Assembly (NCBI GenBank): GCA_037176885.1
Contig: JAWWNJ010000120.1
Coordinates: 496,001 to 560,000 of the forward strand
Reading direction: 5' to 3'
From: Favolaschia claudopus
Lineage: Eukaryota; Basidiomycota; Agaricomycetes; Agaricales; Mycenaceae
DNA length: 64,000 nucleotides
This document shows, piece after piece, positions 30,467 through 41,622 of this stretch (its first letter is position 1; the number at the start of each line of letters is the position of its first letter). The translations under genes and the position numbers were made by a program. The notes under the pieces are model-generated. The model did no database searches and was not told the origin of the DNA. It saw only the letters and a list, made by a program, of their open reading frames with translations.

Positions 30467-31540
30467 CCCTATTTAGGTAATTACCTTGCTTGACAAGGTC
30501 TCTCCAACCTCATAATTAGCTAAGCAGCACATCGGATGCAACCCATTGATGCCCGTTTTCCCCCGAAGGCACAGCTTTTCAAAGGCTCCCAAACATTGAT
30601 GCCATCGACACTCGAACTTCCACCACCACCCAACCATCGCATCACCGTCAACTTCCAAGTTCTCCAGTGCCAGTGGAGGGAATATTTCCACCTAACATAG
30701 CATTATCTTGCACTAGCACTGCTACATCCGCGTCTACAGTCTGTACTCTGTATCAACAACAATTCAAAGAGATCCACGTTTCCCGAGTCGGCGAATTTCC
30801 GCAAGCGGTTGCACTCCACTTAGTCTCAATCTCGAAGCAGTATTCTCGTTGTATCAACTTTCAACGCACATCGACCATTGGATCTGCTGTCAACGGCAGT
30901 CGGCTGGTCGCTGTGCTGAAAATTTCCGGGTCCGCTCGTGGTTGAATGCATCGACTCGATTTTCTTGTGGAACTGGGAACTCGCTGTCAAAAAGCGCTGA
31001 TATCAGGCCCCCGGACTCAAAATAGGCAGCATCTGTGTTGCAGGAATTAAACTGGCCTGGCTAACGATACAACTGACTTGATTCATTGGCCAATCTTTTT
31101 ACTTCCAGGGAGGACCGTCCATCCCTCGCAGACTACCCAATGATGATACAGGCAATGTGAATGAATCCCGTCATTCTGCGCACCTGCGCCCCCCGTGGCT
31201 GGATCGAAGGGTTTTAGCCCCCTTGGTCGTTACATTCAGTATTCTCCGCTTTGAGTCAGCTAAGTGAATTATCTCAATGCAAAGATGTGAGAAAGCTCAT
31301 ATTGTTTATCAGAAACTAAACCAGAGCTGGGATGTACACTTGGACCCCATACCAAGTTTGTGATTGCAAATTCAATATCAAGGATGCGAAAATTCGGTGA
31401 CTGAAAAGGTAAATTTCCAGACAAGATGGAGAACTGCACCTACTTCTTTTTCAAATATTTTCAGCTGTCTAGGTCCTGGACTCTAGGAATTTTCTATGTG
31501 GCTCCGACACTGATATGTTTCACATTGTTTTCAGCCCGCG
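30467..31540. other. No gene recognised
   Basis: Only short ORFs are present. None has a supporting motif or splice structure. Confidence 0.35.
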
Positions 31541-31546
31541 CCTGTT

Positions 31547-31598
31547 CTAGTTCGCGAATTCCTCTTTCTACGCTAGTTCGCGAATTCCTCTTTCTACG
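31547..31598 (+). repeat. 26-bp perfect tandem duplication
   Basis: CTAGTTCGCGAATTCCTCTT... (26 bp) occurs twice in direct succession at 31547-31572 and 31573-31598. It is a recent local duplication, possibly an empty target duplication left by an excised element. Confidence 0.85.
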
Positions 31599-32157
31599 CC
31601 AATCGAATTCACGCAGACTATAGCAAGTACGGTACACAACGGCCGAGGCTCAACCCTAGTTCGAGATAGAAGTCCTGTTTCCACAGGCTAGCACTACTAG
31701 TAGTAGCGGTTTTACTAGCAGAAAGCAGAGAACTTTCTTTAATATATGCCGAAAGCATGTACCTTGATACAATAAATCATTTTTTTTATCTCAAGCAAGG
31801 TGTCTTCCGACGCAGTCGGAGCTTCCTAGTGTCAAGCAAGAACAATATTTTTGAATGTCCTTCTAGTTGTTGTTGTTGAGATCAATTAACGTGCTCGAGC
31901 CGCTGCAAGCGGCTATAGTACACGACATGCCGACATTGACTACATGATTAATCGTTTCCAGTCCGTCCTTTCCTCCCACGTCACCCTTTTTATACAACCA
32001 ATCAACTCCCAGTGCCTCGGGCATGAAGTCCCGGTCCGACGGCCTTTGGCCAGTGCTTGCCGAGGTTGCGATCCCCGTAGGATGGGCGTCAAAGGATCAA
32101 GGCGGCAGCGTACGCCTGATCAGACAAAGTGTGATGGATGATTTGTTCCCGCGCGTC

Positions 32158-32526
32158 TGTTAAAGTTGAATTTCCCAGCCGCCGGCTGACCGGGGCTTGA
32201 ACCGCAAGTGCGCTACTCCTCGGAACCCGTGACCCGAAGTCACGATCAAACGTGTTTGCCGAAGCGGAGGGAACGGAGTTTGAAAAGTCGGAGGGCAGAA
32301 GCCGAGAGTGTCTAAAGTGTTTTCTCCCGGGTGCGGGGCAGTGTAAGGGGAGAAGGGCCCAGGAGCCAAGTCGATAACAAACCTGGGGATCAGAGATCCC
32401 CAGCGGACTACTTATATACAAGAGGTGACGTAAGATATGACATAAGTGAGCACACAGCATGATGTCTTGGAGACAGAGAACTTCTGCCCAAGTCAAAGGA
32501 CGTCCTAGCTGTGGAATCCCCTGACA
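32158..32526 (-). repeat. LTR of a degenerate LTR retroelement
   Basis: On the minus strand the sequence starts TGTCAGGGGATTCCACAG at 32526 and ends TTAACA at 32158, giving the TG...CA (TGT...ACA) terminal signature. Directly before it on that strand is the purine run GAAGAGGGGGTGA (32527-32539), typical of a polypurine tract that primes plus-strand synthesis next to a 3' LTR. The matching 5' LTR is not in this window, so the element is incomplete or rearranged. Confidence 0.6.
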
Positions 32527-33860
32527 TCACCCCCTCTTCAAGATTCGTCGCCTCGACGAAGACCAAAGCCCAGTAGAATGAACGATCTGTAAGGGCAACA
32601 GCTGCCAGGGCCTGAGGCCCGAGGTACTCAAGAGTCCAACAAGCACTGGGCAGAGGGAGAATCCTTAGTGGGCTAGCTACAACAAGAGGAAGAGTGTCTA
32701 CTCACCTGGGCAGAGGGAGAATCCTTAGAGAACAGAGTAAGGAGTCTCCATGCCCAGGCGTCACAGTAAAAGGGCGCGTGACGCGTGACTTCTCACGGTG
32801 CGTGGGAACTATGTAGTAGCACAGCATCTATGATGTGATATCAATGATCAGATGATCCAACAGTAGCAGGGAGCCAGGGATATGCCCAGAAGAGGGAGGA
32901 TCACAATACTGGTCCAGAGATCGTAGACCGACGAAGGCCCGAAGATACCCTGTGGTCCGGGGAGCGTGGGAAACCGGGCCGGGGACCGGGGGACCGGAGC
33001 CGGAAGGCCGGAGGTCCGGACGACCAGAGCTCGGGGTACCAGAGCTCTCGGAGGGCTAGAAGTCTGACCGGAAGACCAGTAGGGAACCGGGTTGCGCTGA
33101 GCACTAGCTGTAGGAGCGCAGGGTCGACAGGAGTCTGTCGAGGAGGGGAACGGGGGGTCGGAAGGAGGAAGGTGTGACAAAGGGGGAAGTCTGGAGGGAG
33201 TAGCGTTCTCGAGAAGGCTGGAGTGATGCAAGGAATAGCGGAGCGGGTCGGGGAAGCGGGGGGTTCCCCTGACACGATCTTTCAAAATCCTGGATCGCCA
33301 CGGAAGAGTAGGTTGCCCTAGGGGTCAATCCGCGAATCTGACGCAGACACTGCACCGCCTCGCCGTGCCGTCTGTTGTTGATGTCCCCTTTCAGGTCGAA
33401 TAGCATCAATGGCCATAGGCGTAGGAGCTACTGAACGTGGAGAGGGGGACGGGATGGCAGTGGGCATGGCCACCGAGGGGGCATAAGGAGTAGAGCTGGG
33501 GCGGGGAGTAGGAATTGGGGACGCCATTACCTGCGTAGGAATAGAGATGGTGGCAGGGTTATGGGGTAGGGAGTGAGAGGCGGGGTAGGAAGACTCCTGT
33601 GGTGCAAATCGCACCCCAGACTTCCTTGGCTGTGTAGCGGCACCTGGGTGCGGCTGAGCACTGGCCGCTGGAGGGGGTGGAACCGGAGCTGGTGGCTGAG
33701 ACGGATGGACGGGGTGTGCGCGCTTCTTCAGCGGGCGAGCTCCCTCGCCAGAAGCGTTCGGCAAAACCGGCACCGGGCCAGGAGGGGGAGGGGCAGGGTC
33801 CCCGGAGTTTATCCGAGTGAGGTTTGGAACAGCGAGGACCGGCGTGCTGGTCCGGCCGGG
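32527..33860 (-). pseudogene. Interior of the LTR retroelement, proline-rich gag-like ORF
   Basis: Upstream of the putative polypurine tract on the minus strand are proline/serine/alanine-rich frames (for example VPNLTRINSGDPAPPPPG), open from about 33860 to 33318 and shifted below that. These could be the disordered part of a Gag protein, but no zinc knuckle, protease or RT is seen. A 92-bp piece of the interior (32595-32686, including the twice-repeated CTGGGCAGAGGGAGAATCCT) recurs inverted at 57675-57766. Confidence 0.35.
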
Positions 33861-34200
33861 TAGTAGAATGACGCCCGAGCTCTTCCTCTTCTCTATGTAC
33901 TCTGATTTTCTAGGAACACGCGCTCTCGTTCCTTTTTTGGGAGAATACGCGAGTTGTCCCAGGTTAACGGAAATCCGCTGGTGTGACGTGTATCGGCAAA
34001 TGGCCATGCCTCTTCTTCAAGCATTGCAACGACCGAGTTAACCAGGAGCGGATTCGGAGGAGAGAACGGAGTCTATCCGTATGTATTTCCGTCTCTACTT
34101 TGAAGAGATGTGGGTTCGACTGAATTGTTTCTAAGGCCGTTGTATTTGTGAATTCGGAAGGAGGAGGACGAGGCAGTGGATTCTCCACCTCAGTACAATG
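33861..34200 (-). pseudogene. Retroelement pol fragment, pre-RT region
   Basis: The minus-strand frame from 34200 reads ENPLPRPPPSEFTNTTALET and NPHLFKVETEIHTDRLRSLL. After a frameshift it continues NPLLVNSVVAMLEEEAWPFA and GFPLTWDNSRILPKK. The pattern (HLF...RL..LL..NP..V.SV...L..G.WPFAD) matches the segment before RT in basidiomycete retroelements. It is a fragment, ending where the proline-rich frame starts and abutting the MITE copy B on the other side. Confidence 0.5.
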
Positions 34201-34947
34201 CAAGGGGTGGCGGTAACAAAAGTTCTTGACCAGGACTACCCAAAACCTTCCTGTCAAGACCCCGGAAACCAGACCCACCACCACCAGTCGGCAATCAGCT
34301 GATGCTTGCTTAAACGGGCAATCCTTCCGAATACGATAGCAGAAAGTGGGCAAGTTGAGCGGCTAGTCACCGTTAGTGGCAATATATCGACGGTAACTAA
34401 ATACATAACACTCTGGAAACTATACAGTAAGGTTTTTGAGAACCGAAATGCAGTTTAGGTCGTAAAATCAAAGCAGAATGGCACCAAGCATAGGCCAGTT
34501 GCCAGAGATTGAGAATCTCACACTCATTTTTCAAGGTAATATGATAGTTTAACTTGTTTTGGCACATTTCTCAAACATCTCTGGATGTTCTGGTGCTCTC
34601 AATGCGAGTAAAGAATGCGAGAGGCAAAAGTGCGAGCGTGTTCTTATGTCATAGTGCTGTCAAAGGCTGTCAAAGTGCCGTTGCCATCAAACGCTGTCAA
34701 CTTTCCAGCAACTTTCTTCGAGTGAATAAGGGAGGATACCGGGCCTATTAAAATTATGTAGATACATATTATAGCGCAGTCAAGCACTCCAAACCACATG
34801 GTGTGCTTTATACCAGTAGAACTAGTGGGCACTAACGAGATATTCAAGAACTTCGTGAAAATGACCACCAAAACCTCTGTTCGCGGACCCCGGATACTAG
34901 ATCGACTACTACCAGTGGTCCATCAATCCAGTTTCCGCCACACCTTG
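34201..34947. mobile_element. 747-bp hAT-like MITE, copy B
   Basis: This copy is nearly identical to copy A at 8722-9478, with the same CAAGGGGTGGCGG left end and one mismatch in the right end (CCGCCACACCTTG). It lacks the 10-bp duplication of copy A. The flanks do not match each other (GTACAATG on the left, ACGCTGCT on the right), so one flank was altered after insertion or the copy arrived by recombination. Confidence 0.85.
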
Positions 34948-35225
34948 ACGCTGCTGTCGCCAGACCTCGCACAAACTCGCTTCCGTCCACCTTCAGTTGC
35001 CTTCGAACCTGATAGTGGATGCCGCCAGGGATGAGGTGGGAGGTCTGGAAGCGCTGGAAGGAGATTTTGATGTACCAAGGAAGGTACGGCTGTCTTTGAT
35101 CACAGTCTAGAGCATTTTTCTTTCGAAAGAAAACCATTCAATCGGCGCGGAGTAATATCCTCCGAGAGAAACATAAGTGGGGCGAAAACCATTTCAAAGA
35201 CCCAGGTCTGCGACCCACAAACAAG

Positions 35226-35947
35226 ATGCACGTTTTGCCGGAGAATTATGGCCTGGGCCGAGACAGCCCCTTTCCATCCCCTCTGGAGACAAGCTGGACT
35301 GGATGCTACCCTACATCGCCAATGGATATTGATAGTCCCATATCCAACTGCTTCAGTCCCATGGACGTCGACGAGCCGCGTGAGCTTCGATTTTCTTTGG
35401 AACTTTGACGGCTTCTTTTTCTAACGCCACATGAGCTGATGCAGCTGCAATGGATCGGTGTACATGTCCCAATTTGTCCCCAGAGTCCTATCCACTGACA
35501 GGTTGGTGCCTAATACTCCGAAGAAGGCTCTAATACTTCTCTCACATACATTCAGATTGTGACGATCCAGTTCCACGCTCTCTATCGCTTCAAGCATGGG
35601 AGAACTGGGACTCTGACAGCATCATCGAGAAGCGCGACATATATGAACAGAAATGGGGGCTCCTTCAAGCAACGCCGTTACGGTTTCTGCTCGAAAAGCG
35701 GCATGTTCCCTGGCCAATCCTCAAGAATGGGATTGAAGCCTCCGTAGCAGGGTTTCTGTTCCATAGAAATATGACAGATACGCAGAAGAAGCGGGTTATC
35801 CGGAGAAATCTTCTGATCTTTCACCCCGATAAAGTGACGCAATGGATTAGTAAATGTGTTCCCCAAGACTGGGAGGAGATTATGGAGTGTGCTCAGGATA
35901 TTGGTAGGGAGTTGATAGAACACCTTGCAAAGCTTTGTCCTACGTAG
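35226..35947 (+). CDS. J-domain-like (HPD motif) protein, 200 aa, three exons
   Basis: Exons 35226-35379, 35445-35501 and 35556-35947 join in frame with introns of 65 and 54 nt (GTGAGC...GCAG, GTTGGT...TCAG; branch-like CTAAT in the second). The product has an acidic, SP-rich N-terminus (SPMDIDSP, SPMDVDEP). A tryptophan-rich stretch (WENWDSD, WPIL) follows, then LLIFHPDKV, where HPD matches the J-domain loop that stimulates Hsp70. It ends with a helical tail (WEEIMECAQDIGRELIEHL). Many mushroom proteins of this size share the HPDK motif without a complete J domain, so chaperone activity is uncertain. Nothing interrupts it. Confidence 0.7.
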
Positions 35948-35949
35948 GT

Positions 35950-36970
35950 TGTGTATGCTGGTGCCCGGCCTACAGGAGGGGGAGCTTGCCTGGATTCCTT
36001 GTGGATTTACTGAGCATAAGTATGGGACATTGTGAAGGGGAAGAAAGTTCCGTAGAAATGGAGTGGCATGCTCAGGTTCAAGCAGAGAGGTCCTAACTTA
36101 TAAATTAAGTGAGTAATTAATGCAGCAGGTCACAAATATTTGCATCCTCTCTCCCAGGCTTTGCCTCTGGGGACTCTGTCCCTGTCGGCTGCTCACAGGG
36201 CCTGAGGCTTGGCTGCTCCCGACTCGTTGTCTCCCCACATCAAACATACCAAAAATGGGAATTCAAATCAATCGCGGCCTTTTAATCACACATTCTCTGA
36301 AACACATTTCGGGTGATAGAAAGAATGAGGAGAGATCTAGGACCTACTGGCTCGTGGATTCTGTGCTCAGGTGTTGTGAGATGGTTGAATTTTTGGTTGA
36401 AATGCCAGTATTTCTATTGATCCGCAAAATTTTGGCCAGCCAAGGGATAACATTTATTGTAATACTTATTTCCTACAACTTTCATAATATACTTGAGGGG
36501 ATTAGATGTGGTTGTAAGTAGTCGAAGGGTTTGGAAAGTTGGAACCGAGGTCCCCTGTGAGCCAGACAAGGCCAAAGCTGCCGCTTTCGGAACTGGCTGT
36601 GCCCGAACCCAATATTGGGGTTCCAATTCTTTTGATATTGATCATTCCATTCGAAGGTCGAGCGCTAGTTCACATTCGGTAATTCCGGCCCATTATCTTT
36701 GGTGCAGATTTTTCGGCGCAATCTTCACCGTCAGATTTCAATCATTCGACAGTAGTCTGGGAAACCAGGGTCATTGACCCAAGATTGACCAGATCGAGTG
36801 AGGTTCTGAGACGGAAATCCCGATTTTTTTGAGACTTTGCAGGGGCGCCAGCGAACTCATTTCTTCTCCATCGAAGCTTCTGGTGGTTTTCGGATTATTG
36901 TTGACATAGAAGCATAGCCAAATTATATCAAAAATGCTTCCATTGTTGCTTCCCATCGAAACTTCTGACA
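35950..36970. other. No gene recognised
   Basis: A 133-codon ORF at 36120-36521 (+) has two hydrophobic stretches but no recognisable family, and other frames overlap. I do not call it. Confidence 0.35.
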
Positions 36971-36974
36971 GATT

Positions 36975-37082
36975 ATGTAATAAGAACGCACTCCGGTCGG
37001 ACCCCCGCGGTAAGTAACAGACTCTATATCTGTCGAGGTACGAGACACAAGATACTAGAGCGTCTGTCTACGAGAGACTAGC
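36975..37082 (+). repeat. Terminus shared with the Mutator-like element at 54.4 kb
   Basis: TAACAGACTCTATAT...AGAGCGTCTGTCTACGAGAGACT matches the right end of the element ending at 54418. The block before it (GTCGGACCCCCGCGGTAAG) parallels the GTCCGAGGGGCGCGGTAAC there. This is the end of a second copy; no opposite end is recognisable upstream. Confidence 0.55.
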
Positions 37083-37339
37083 GAGTGGGGGAGTTCAAGG
37101 CACGACGCCCGAGTAAAAAGGTTCGGTGGGGCGCGACTCTAGACGAGACGTACAGAGCGAAATGCCAGTGGTAGACGGGGATAAGTCAGTGGTACAATAG
37201 TGGGCAGCGCGTAGGACACACCACCTGTCCCTATTTTCTGATCTGTGTTTCCTCTTGTTTTCTCCAGAGTCCTATACCATCATCGCAGTCTTCGGGGTCG
37301 GCGTCGACCAGCAGCACGGTGGCCAGGGATAGTGGTGAG

Positions 37340-37535
37340 ATACATCAGCTTTTCGTCCGGGGCAAGTAGCGTGGCGTAGGCAGGCGGAGTACTAGGATGT
37401 GTTTGCGCACCAAGAAAGACGAGGAAGAGGGAAGAAAAGGTGGTGAGCTGGCAGTGTGACGAAGTGACTCACATAGCTCCGGAACATTGAGGATACCTTC
37501 CGATGGGACCGGGACTTTCGGCGCGATCACCGATA
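37340..37535 (-). pseudogene. Unidentified coding fragment
   Basis: Minus-strand APKVPVPSEGILNVPELC is followed by a possible GTGAGT donor. A second block near 37380-37290 (PPAYATLLAPDEKLMYLTTI...GRRRPRRLR stop) could be the following exon. Phase does not join cleanly. I do not recognise the product. Confidence 0.3.
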
Positions 37536-40500
37536 CTCAACGCCCGACGCCAAATATGGGAATCTTGCAATCAAAAGCGGAGCATTTTTTAGCCGGTTTG
37601 ACACGGTTATTCCCTGAATTGAAGCAGAGGCGACGATTTTCTTCTTAGAACATAACTCGTGGCCTTATGTCGTATGGCGAGCTCCCAGGCAAGATTTTAG
37701 AGCACTAATATCTTGATCTGACCTTGAATATTGCTTTTTGGCTTCTCAATCTCCCATACAACAGCGTTCCTTGCGTGTTATCTGGTAGTTTATTGAAACC
37801 TTGCCATGAACGCCGTGCCACCATCCTAGCGTTTCCTCGTTTCAATTGGGTAGAAATAGACTTGCGTATCAAATATGTTTGCTCTGGCTGAAAATTGTGG
37901 CCTAATGAACACTTTGAAAAATCCCAGTTTTTCGACGTTCTCGCGTCGCGGCGACTCCAAGGCACTGATTTTGGTAGAGAATGATCGAAACACTTCGAAA
38001 GAAACATAAAACTTCAAAAATTCACTTGTTGTGGAGTTTTTCAGTGCGAGGTTCAAAAGTCATTGGATTTGAACCAAGGTTATACTGTAGTACTAGAGTC
38101 GAAATAGTGCTCGACCTCCCAACCGAAGGTGCGGGAGACTGGAATTTTGTTGAAGATATGATTGATCGTTCATCAGGTGCGGGCGACCCAGTACCGTCTA
38201 GTTTTGCTCGCCTCATGTCCTTGTTTCAATTCCAAGACGGCTGGCGTTTAACATTCCCAGAAACAAGAGATTATACTTGCAGACAGATACGCACCGATGC
38301 GTCTGGTACGCTCAGAATCTCTCACTCTCGAATTGATAGGATTTATATCCCAAGTACGCATTTCAACGATTACCGTAATTGGTCAATTAAGCACTGCGCT
38401 GTAGGCTCGGACCACAGACTGGTCTCAGTCGAAGTCGTCTCGCGATGGGACGAGAAACCGCGCCCAGGAAGGTGGAGTATGCCCTTGTATCTCCTGAAAA
38501 CTCCGAAATTTATGAAATATGTTCACAAGCTAAACACAAAAATGGCAGAAGATGTTGAAAACCTGCAAGGCCGTGACCGAGATCCCAATTGCAACGAACA
38601 GACTTTATGGTACAAATATAAATCAGATATTACACAATTTGGCAGACACTGCTCGCGCTTTCTCAATGAACATATCAAAGAAGTAAGAACTTGGCAGATG
38701 AAACTACGTATGGTTATACACGACGAAGATATGCCGCTCAACGACCGCTTTCTTGCTATACGAATAATTGAAGATAAAATTGATGCCTGTCTCAAGGAAG
38801 ACGCTGACCGGAAAAAACGTGCCGCAGAAGCACGCTACGATGTTGAGGGAGAGACTCTGAAAACTAAACTCTGGACCAAATCAGCAAAAGGTTACAACCT
38901 GAAGGACTCGATCGATGAGTTCAGGATTGACCGAGAGCCAGAGGAGGCTACCGAAATGCCCGGAAATTTTGCTCGTTTCGAATCCCGTCCTCGTGAAATG
39001 GCCAAAATGGCAGGTGAGTATCATGACAAAATCCAAACTCGGGATCTTCCCGACGAATACAGCAGACTTCTTGCGACAGAGCTCGTCCTCGAGCAATGTA
39101 ATGTCCATTTATCTCAAGAAGAGTATCAGAAGCTGGATAAATCTCTATCTGAAGATGAAATCCGCCAAGCACTCAAATTGTCGAAAAACGGCAGCCCGGT
39201 CTTGACGGCATCCCCTATGATTTTTTCAGGCATCTCGACTGCCTCTATTTGCAATCGAGGAACTCGGATCGACCGCTATTCAATATCCTTAAGTTTCTGA
39301 CCACGCTTTACACAGACATTGAAACTCATGGAATTATTCAACACACCAAATTCAACGCAGGATGGTTATGTCCCTTCTATAAGAAGGGAGACAAGAGTTT
39401 AATTTCAAACTATCGCCCAATAACACTTTTGAACACAGACTACAAACTAATGACTAAATCCCACTCACTGCGATTGATGAAAGTGGCTCCGTCGATTGTA
39501 CATCCCGACCAAGCCGGATTTATGGCGGGCCGTAAGATCGAAGACCAAGTAAAGCTTTCAAAATTCTTGCTTGACTACGCTGAGGCAGCCGAGGTGGATG
39601 GAGTGATAATAGCGCTAGACCAGGAAAAGGCATATGATAGAATAAATCATTCTTACCTCTTGAGAATTCTCGAACATTTCCGATTTCCACCCAGATTTTG
39701 TAAACTGATTCGCAGTCTTTATACTAACGCTGAGACTGTTGTAATGGTTAACGGGATGATCAGCGATCCATTCTTCGTTATCCGCGGTGTTCGACAAGGA
39801 GACCCATTGTCATGCTTGCTCTTCAACCTTGCTATTGAGCCGCTGGCTTGCTTGATCCGAAATTCCAGCTTGAAAGGTATCGAAATCCCGGGATCCGACG
39901 AAAACCTGGTTATTTCCCTCTTTGCAGACGACACAACAATTTACCTTTCCTCTTCTGATTCACCCGAAGATCTTTGGAAAATATTGGACTTGTGGTGCTC
40001 GGCATCCACAGCGAAATTCAACCAACATAAAACCATAATCCTTCCATTCGGACGACCTATATATCGCGCAGACGTGGTGCACAATCGGAGGACAAGCAAA
40101 GTTTCAAAAAAGGGAAGTATTTACAATCCGAATCGTACCCGACGGTGAGACTTGCCGCATGCTCGGTGCATGGATAGGTAACAATGTTATCTACATAACA
40201 CCGTGGCCGTCTGTTATTGACAAGATTACTTGCGACTTACGTCGCTGGAGCGCTATGAAACCAGAATTAGAAGGTAAGCGACACATAATAAACATGGTTA
40301 TAGGAGGACGTACCCAGTACTTGGCTCGTGTTCAAGGAATGCCAAAGATGATTGAACAACAACTGATAAAGCTTGAGCACGACTTCCTCTGGGATGATAA
40401 AACAGCCCGAGTCGGCCATGACACAATGATCCGAGAGATCTTGAACGGCGGTAAGCAAGTCTTGGACATCCCGTCGAGAAACGAAGCCATCGACCTTCTC

Positions 40501-40828
40501 AATCTTCAATCGTACTTGACGTTCGGACCAGGCCGAGCACGATGGTGCTATCTCGTTGATTTTCTTCTGAAAAACCTACTTGAAAAATCCTACCTAAATT
40601 TCCGACCTGGACAAATCCTAAACGTGTTCCTACAGAATGTTCATGTTCCAGTGTCTTCAAAAACAAAACTCCCTGAGCAACTGAAGCGTATGATCAGCGC
40701 AGCCGATAAATACAACTTGCACTTCACACTGCATTATCAATTTCGCCAGAAATTCAACTCCAGATGCCGATTTGGAAACATCCAGCCGTCAACGTTGAGC
40801 TGTTTAAATCTGCTTGCCGGCGAGACGC

Positions 40829-41430
40829 TGTTGAAGATCCGGGTTAGTTTCGGAAATGTAACTTGAGTATCAATGAATCTCTATATAAATCAAGGTGTTT
40901 TACCTGAACAACTGTCGTAAGAGATCTGATTCTTCTTAAGACGAACTGGGAATATCAACCAGCTATGAGTTGCTTTCTAGTTGGAGGAGTAAGCGCGCGG
41001 CTTTACGACTCTGAGACTAGCTTGATAGATCTTGAAGAGAGCGCGAGGCTTCACTTAAGTTCACGCAAGGTTTACGGTAAATCTACGTAGATTGATAGAG
41101 GTAAGAAAGAGCTGTCGTTACATGAGGGAACGACTCCCTTTTATAATCTACAAGGATCAACTATAGAATATTCAAGAACTCAATGGAACCTTGAGGAAAG
41201 TAGCAGAATATTCTACTATACCTTCTCAATGACTCGTTCAGACGTCCCGAGTCATATTGAGGCTTATCGGAGTCGATCTGAGAGGGAGGATATGACGCTC
41301 TGCTGCTAAGTAGAAGAACTTAGTAGCATTGACATCATGGACGCGGTCCCATGATCGAGGAATGCCGAAAATGCGCCGAGCGCGCGTGAAGTCTTGCGGG
41401 CAAGGCCGAAAGTTGCCGATATCCATCACA
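40829..41430 (-). repeat. 3' LTR of the Ty3 element
   Basis: 602 bp, identical by my reading to 50268-50869. It is bounded by the GACGC duplication on the outer side and the G7 polypurine tract on the inner side. Confidence 0.95.
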
Positions 41431-41446
41431 TAGCCCCCCCAGGCTT
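41431..41446 (-). promoter_or_regulatory. Polypurine tract of the Ty3 element
   Basis: Minus-strand CCTGGGGGGGCTA directly precedes the 3' LTR. The seven-G run is the likely primer site for plus-strand DNA synthesis. Confidence 0.7.
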
Positions 41447-41622
41447 CATGTGCGCGAAGAAGACTGACGTAGATCACTCCACAAATGGGCCAGCCTCATA
41501 GTGATTCAACGCGGAAATCAAAAGTACAGACACATAGTAGTCTAGCTACAGTATGCAAAATTTGCGACTAGCGCAGCACATCATGAGGGAAGGATATAAG
41601 AGGTCGTCGTAAATGCGATGTT

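Noticed and set aside
31547..31598. 26-bp tandem repeat as a minisatellite
   Set aside because: Only two units are present, so it is described as a simple duplication.
32190..32215. GGTTCAAGCCCCGG on the minus strand, resembling a tRNA B-box
   Set aside because: The flanking bases do not form a T-stem, and no anticodon arm or A-box is placed correctly. It lies within the LTR at 32158-32526.
36120..36521. 133-codon plus-strand ORF with hydrophobic segments
   Set aside because: No family resemblance, other frames are equally open, and there is no plausible start context.
37981..38116. N-terminal extension of the LINE ORF starting at 37981
   Set aside because: The target duplication at 38101-38116 shows that sequence left of 38117 belongs to the insertion site, so the open frame there is accidental.
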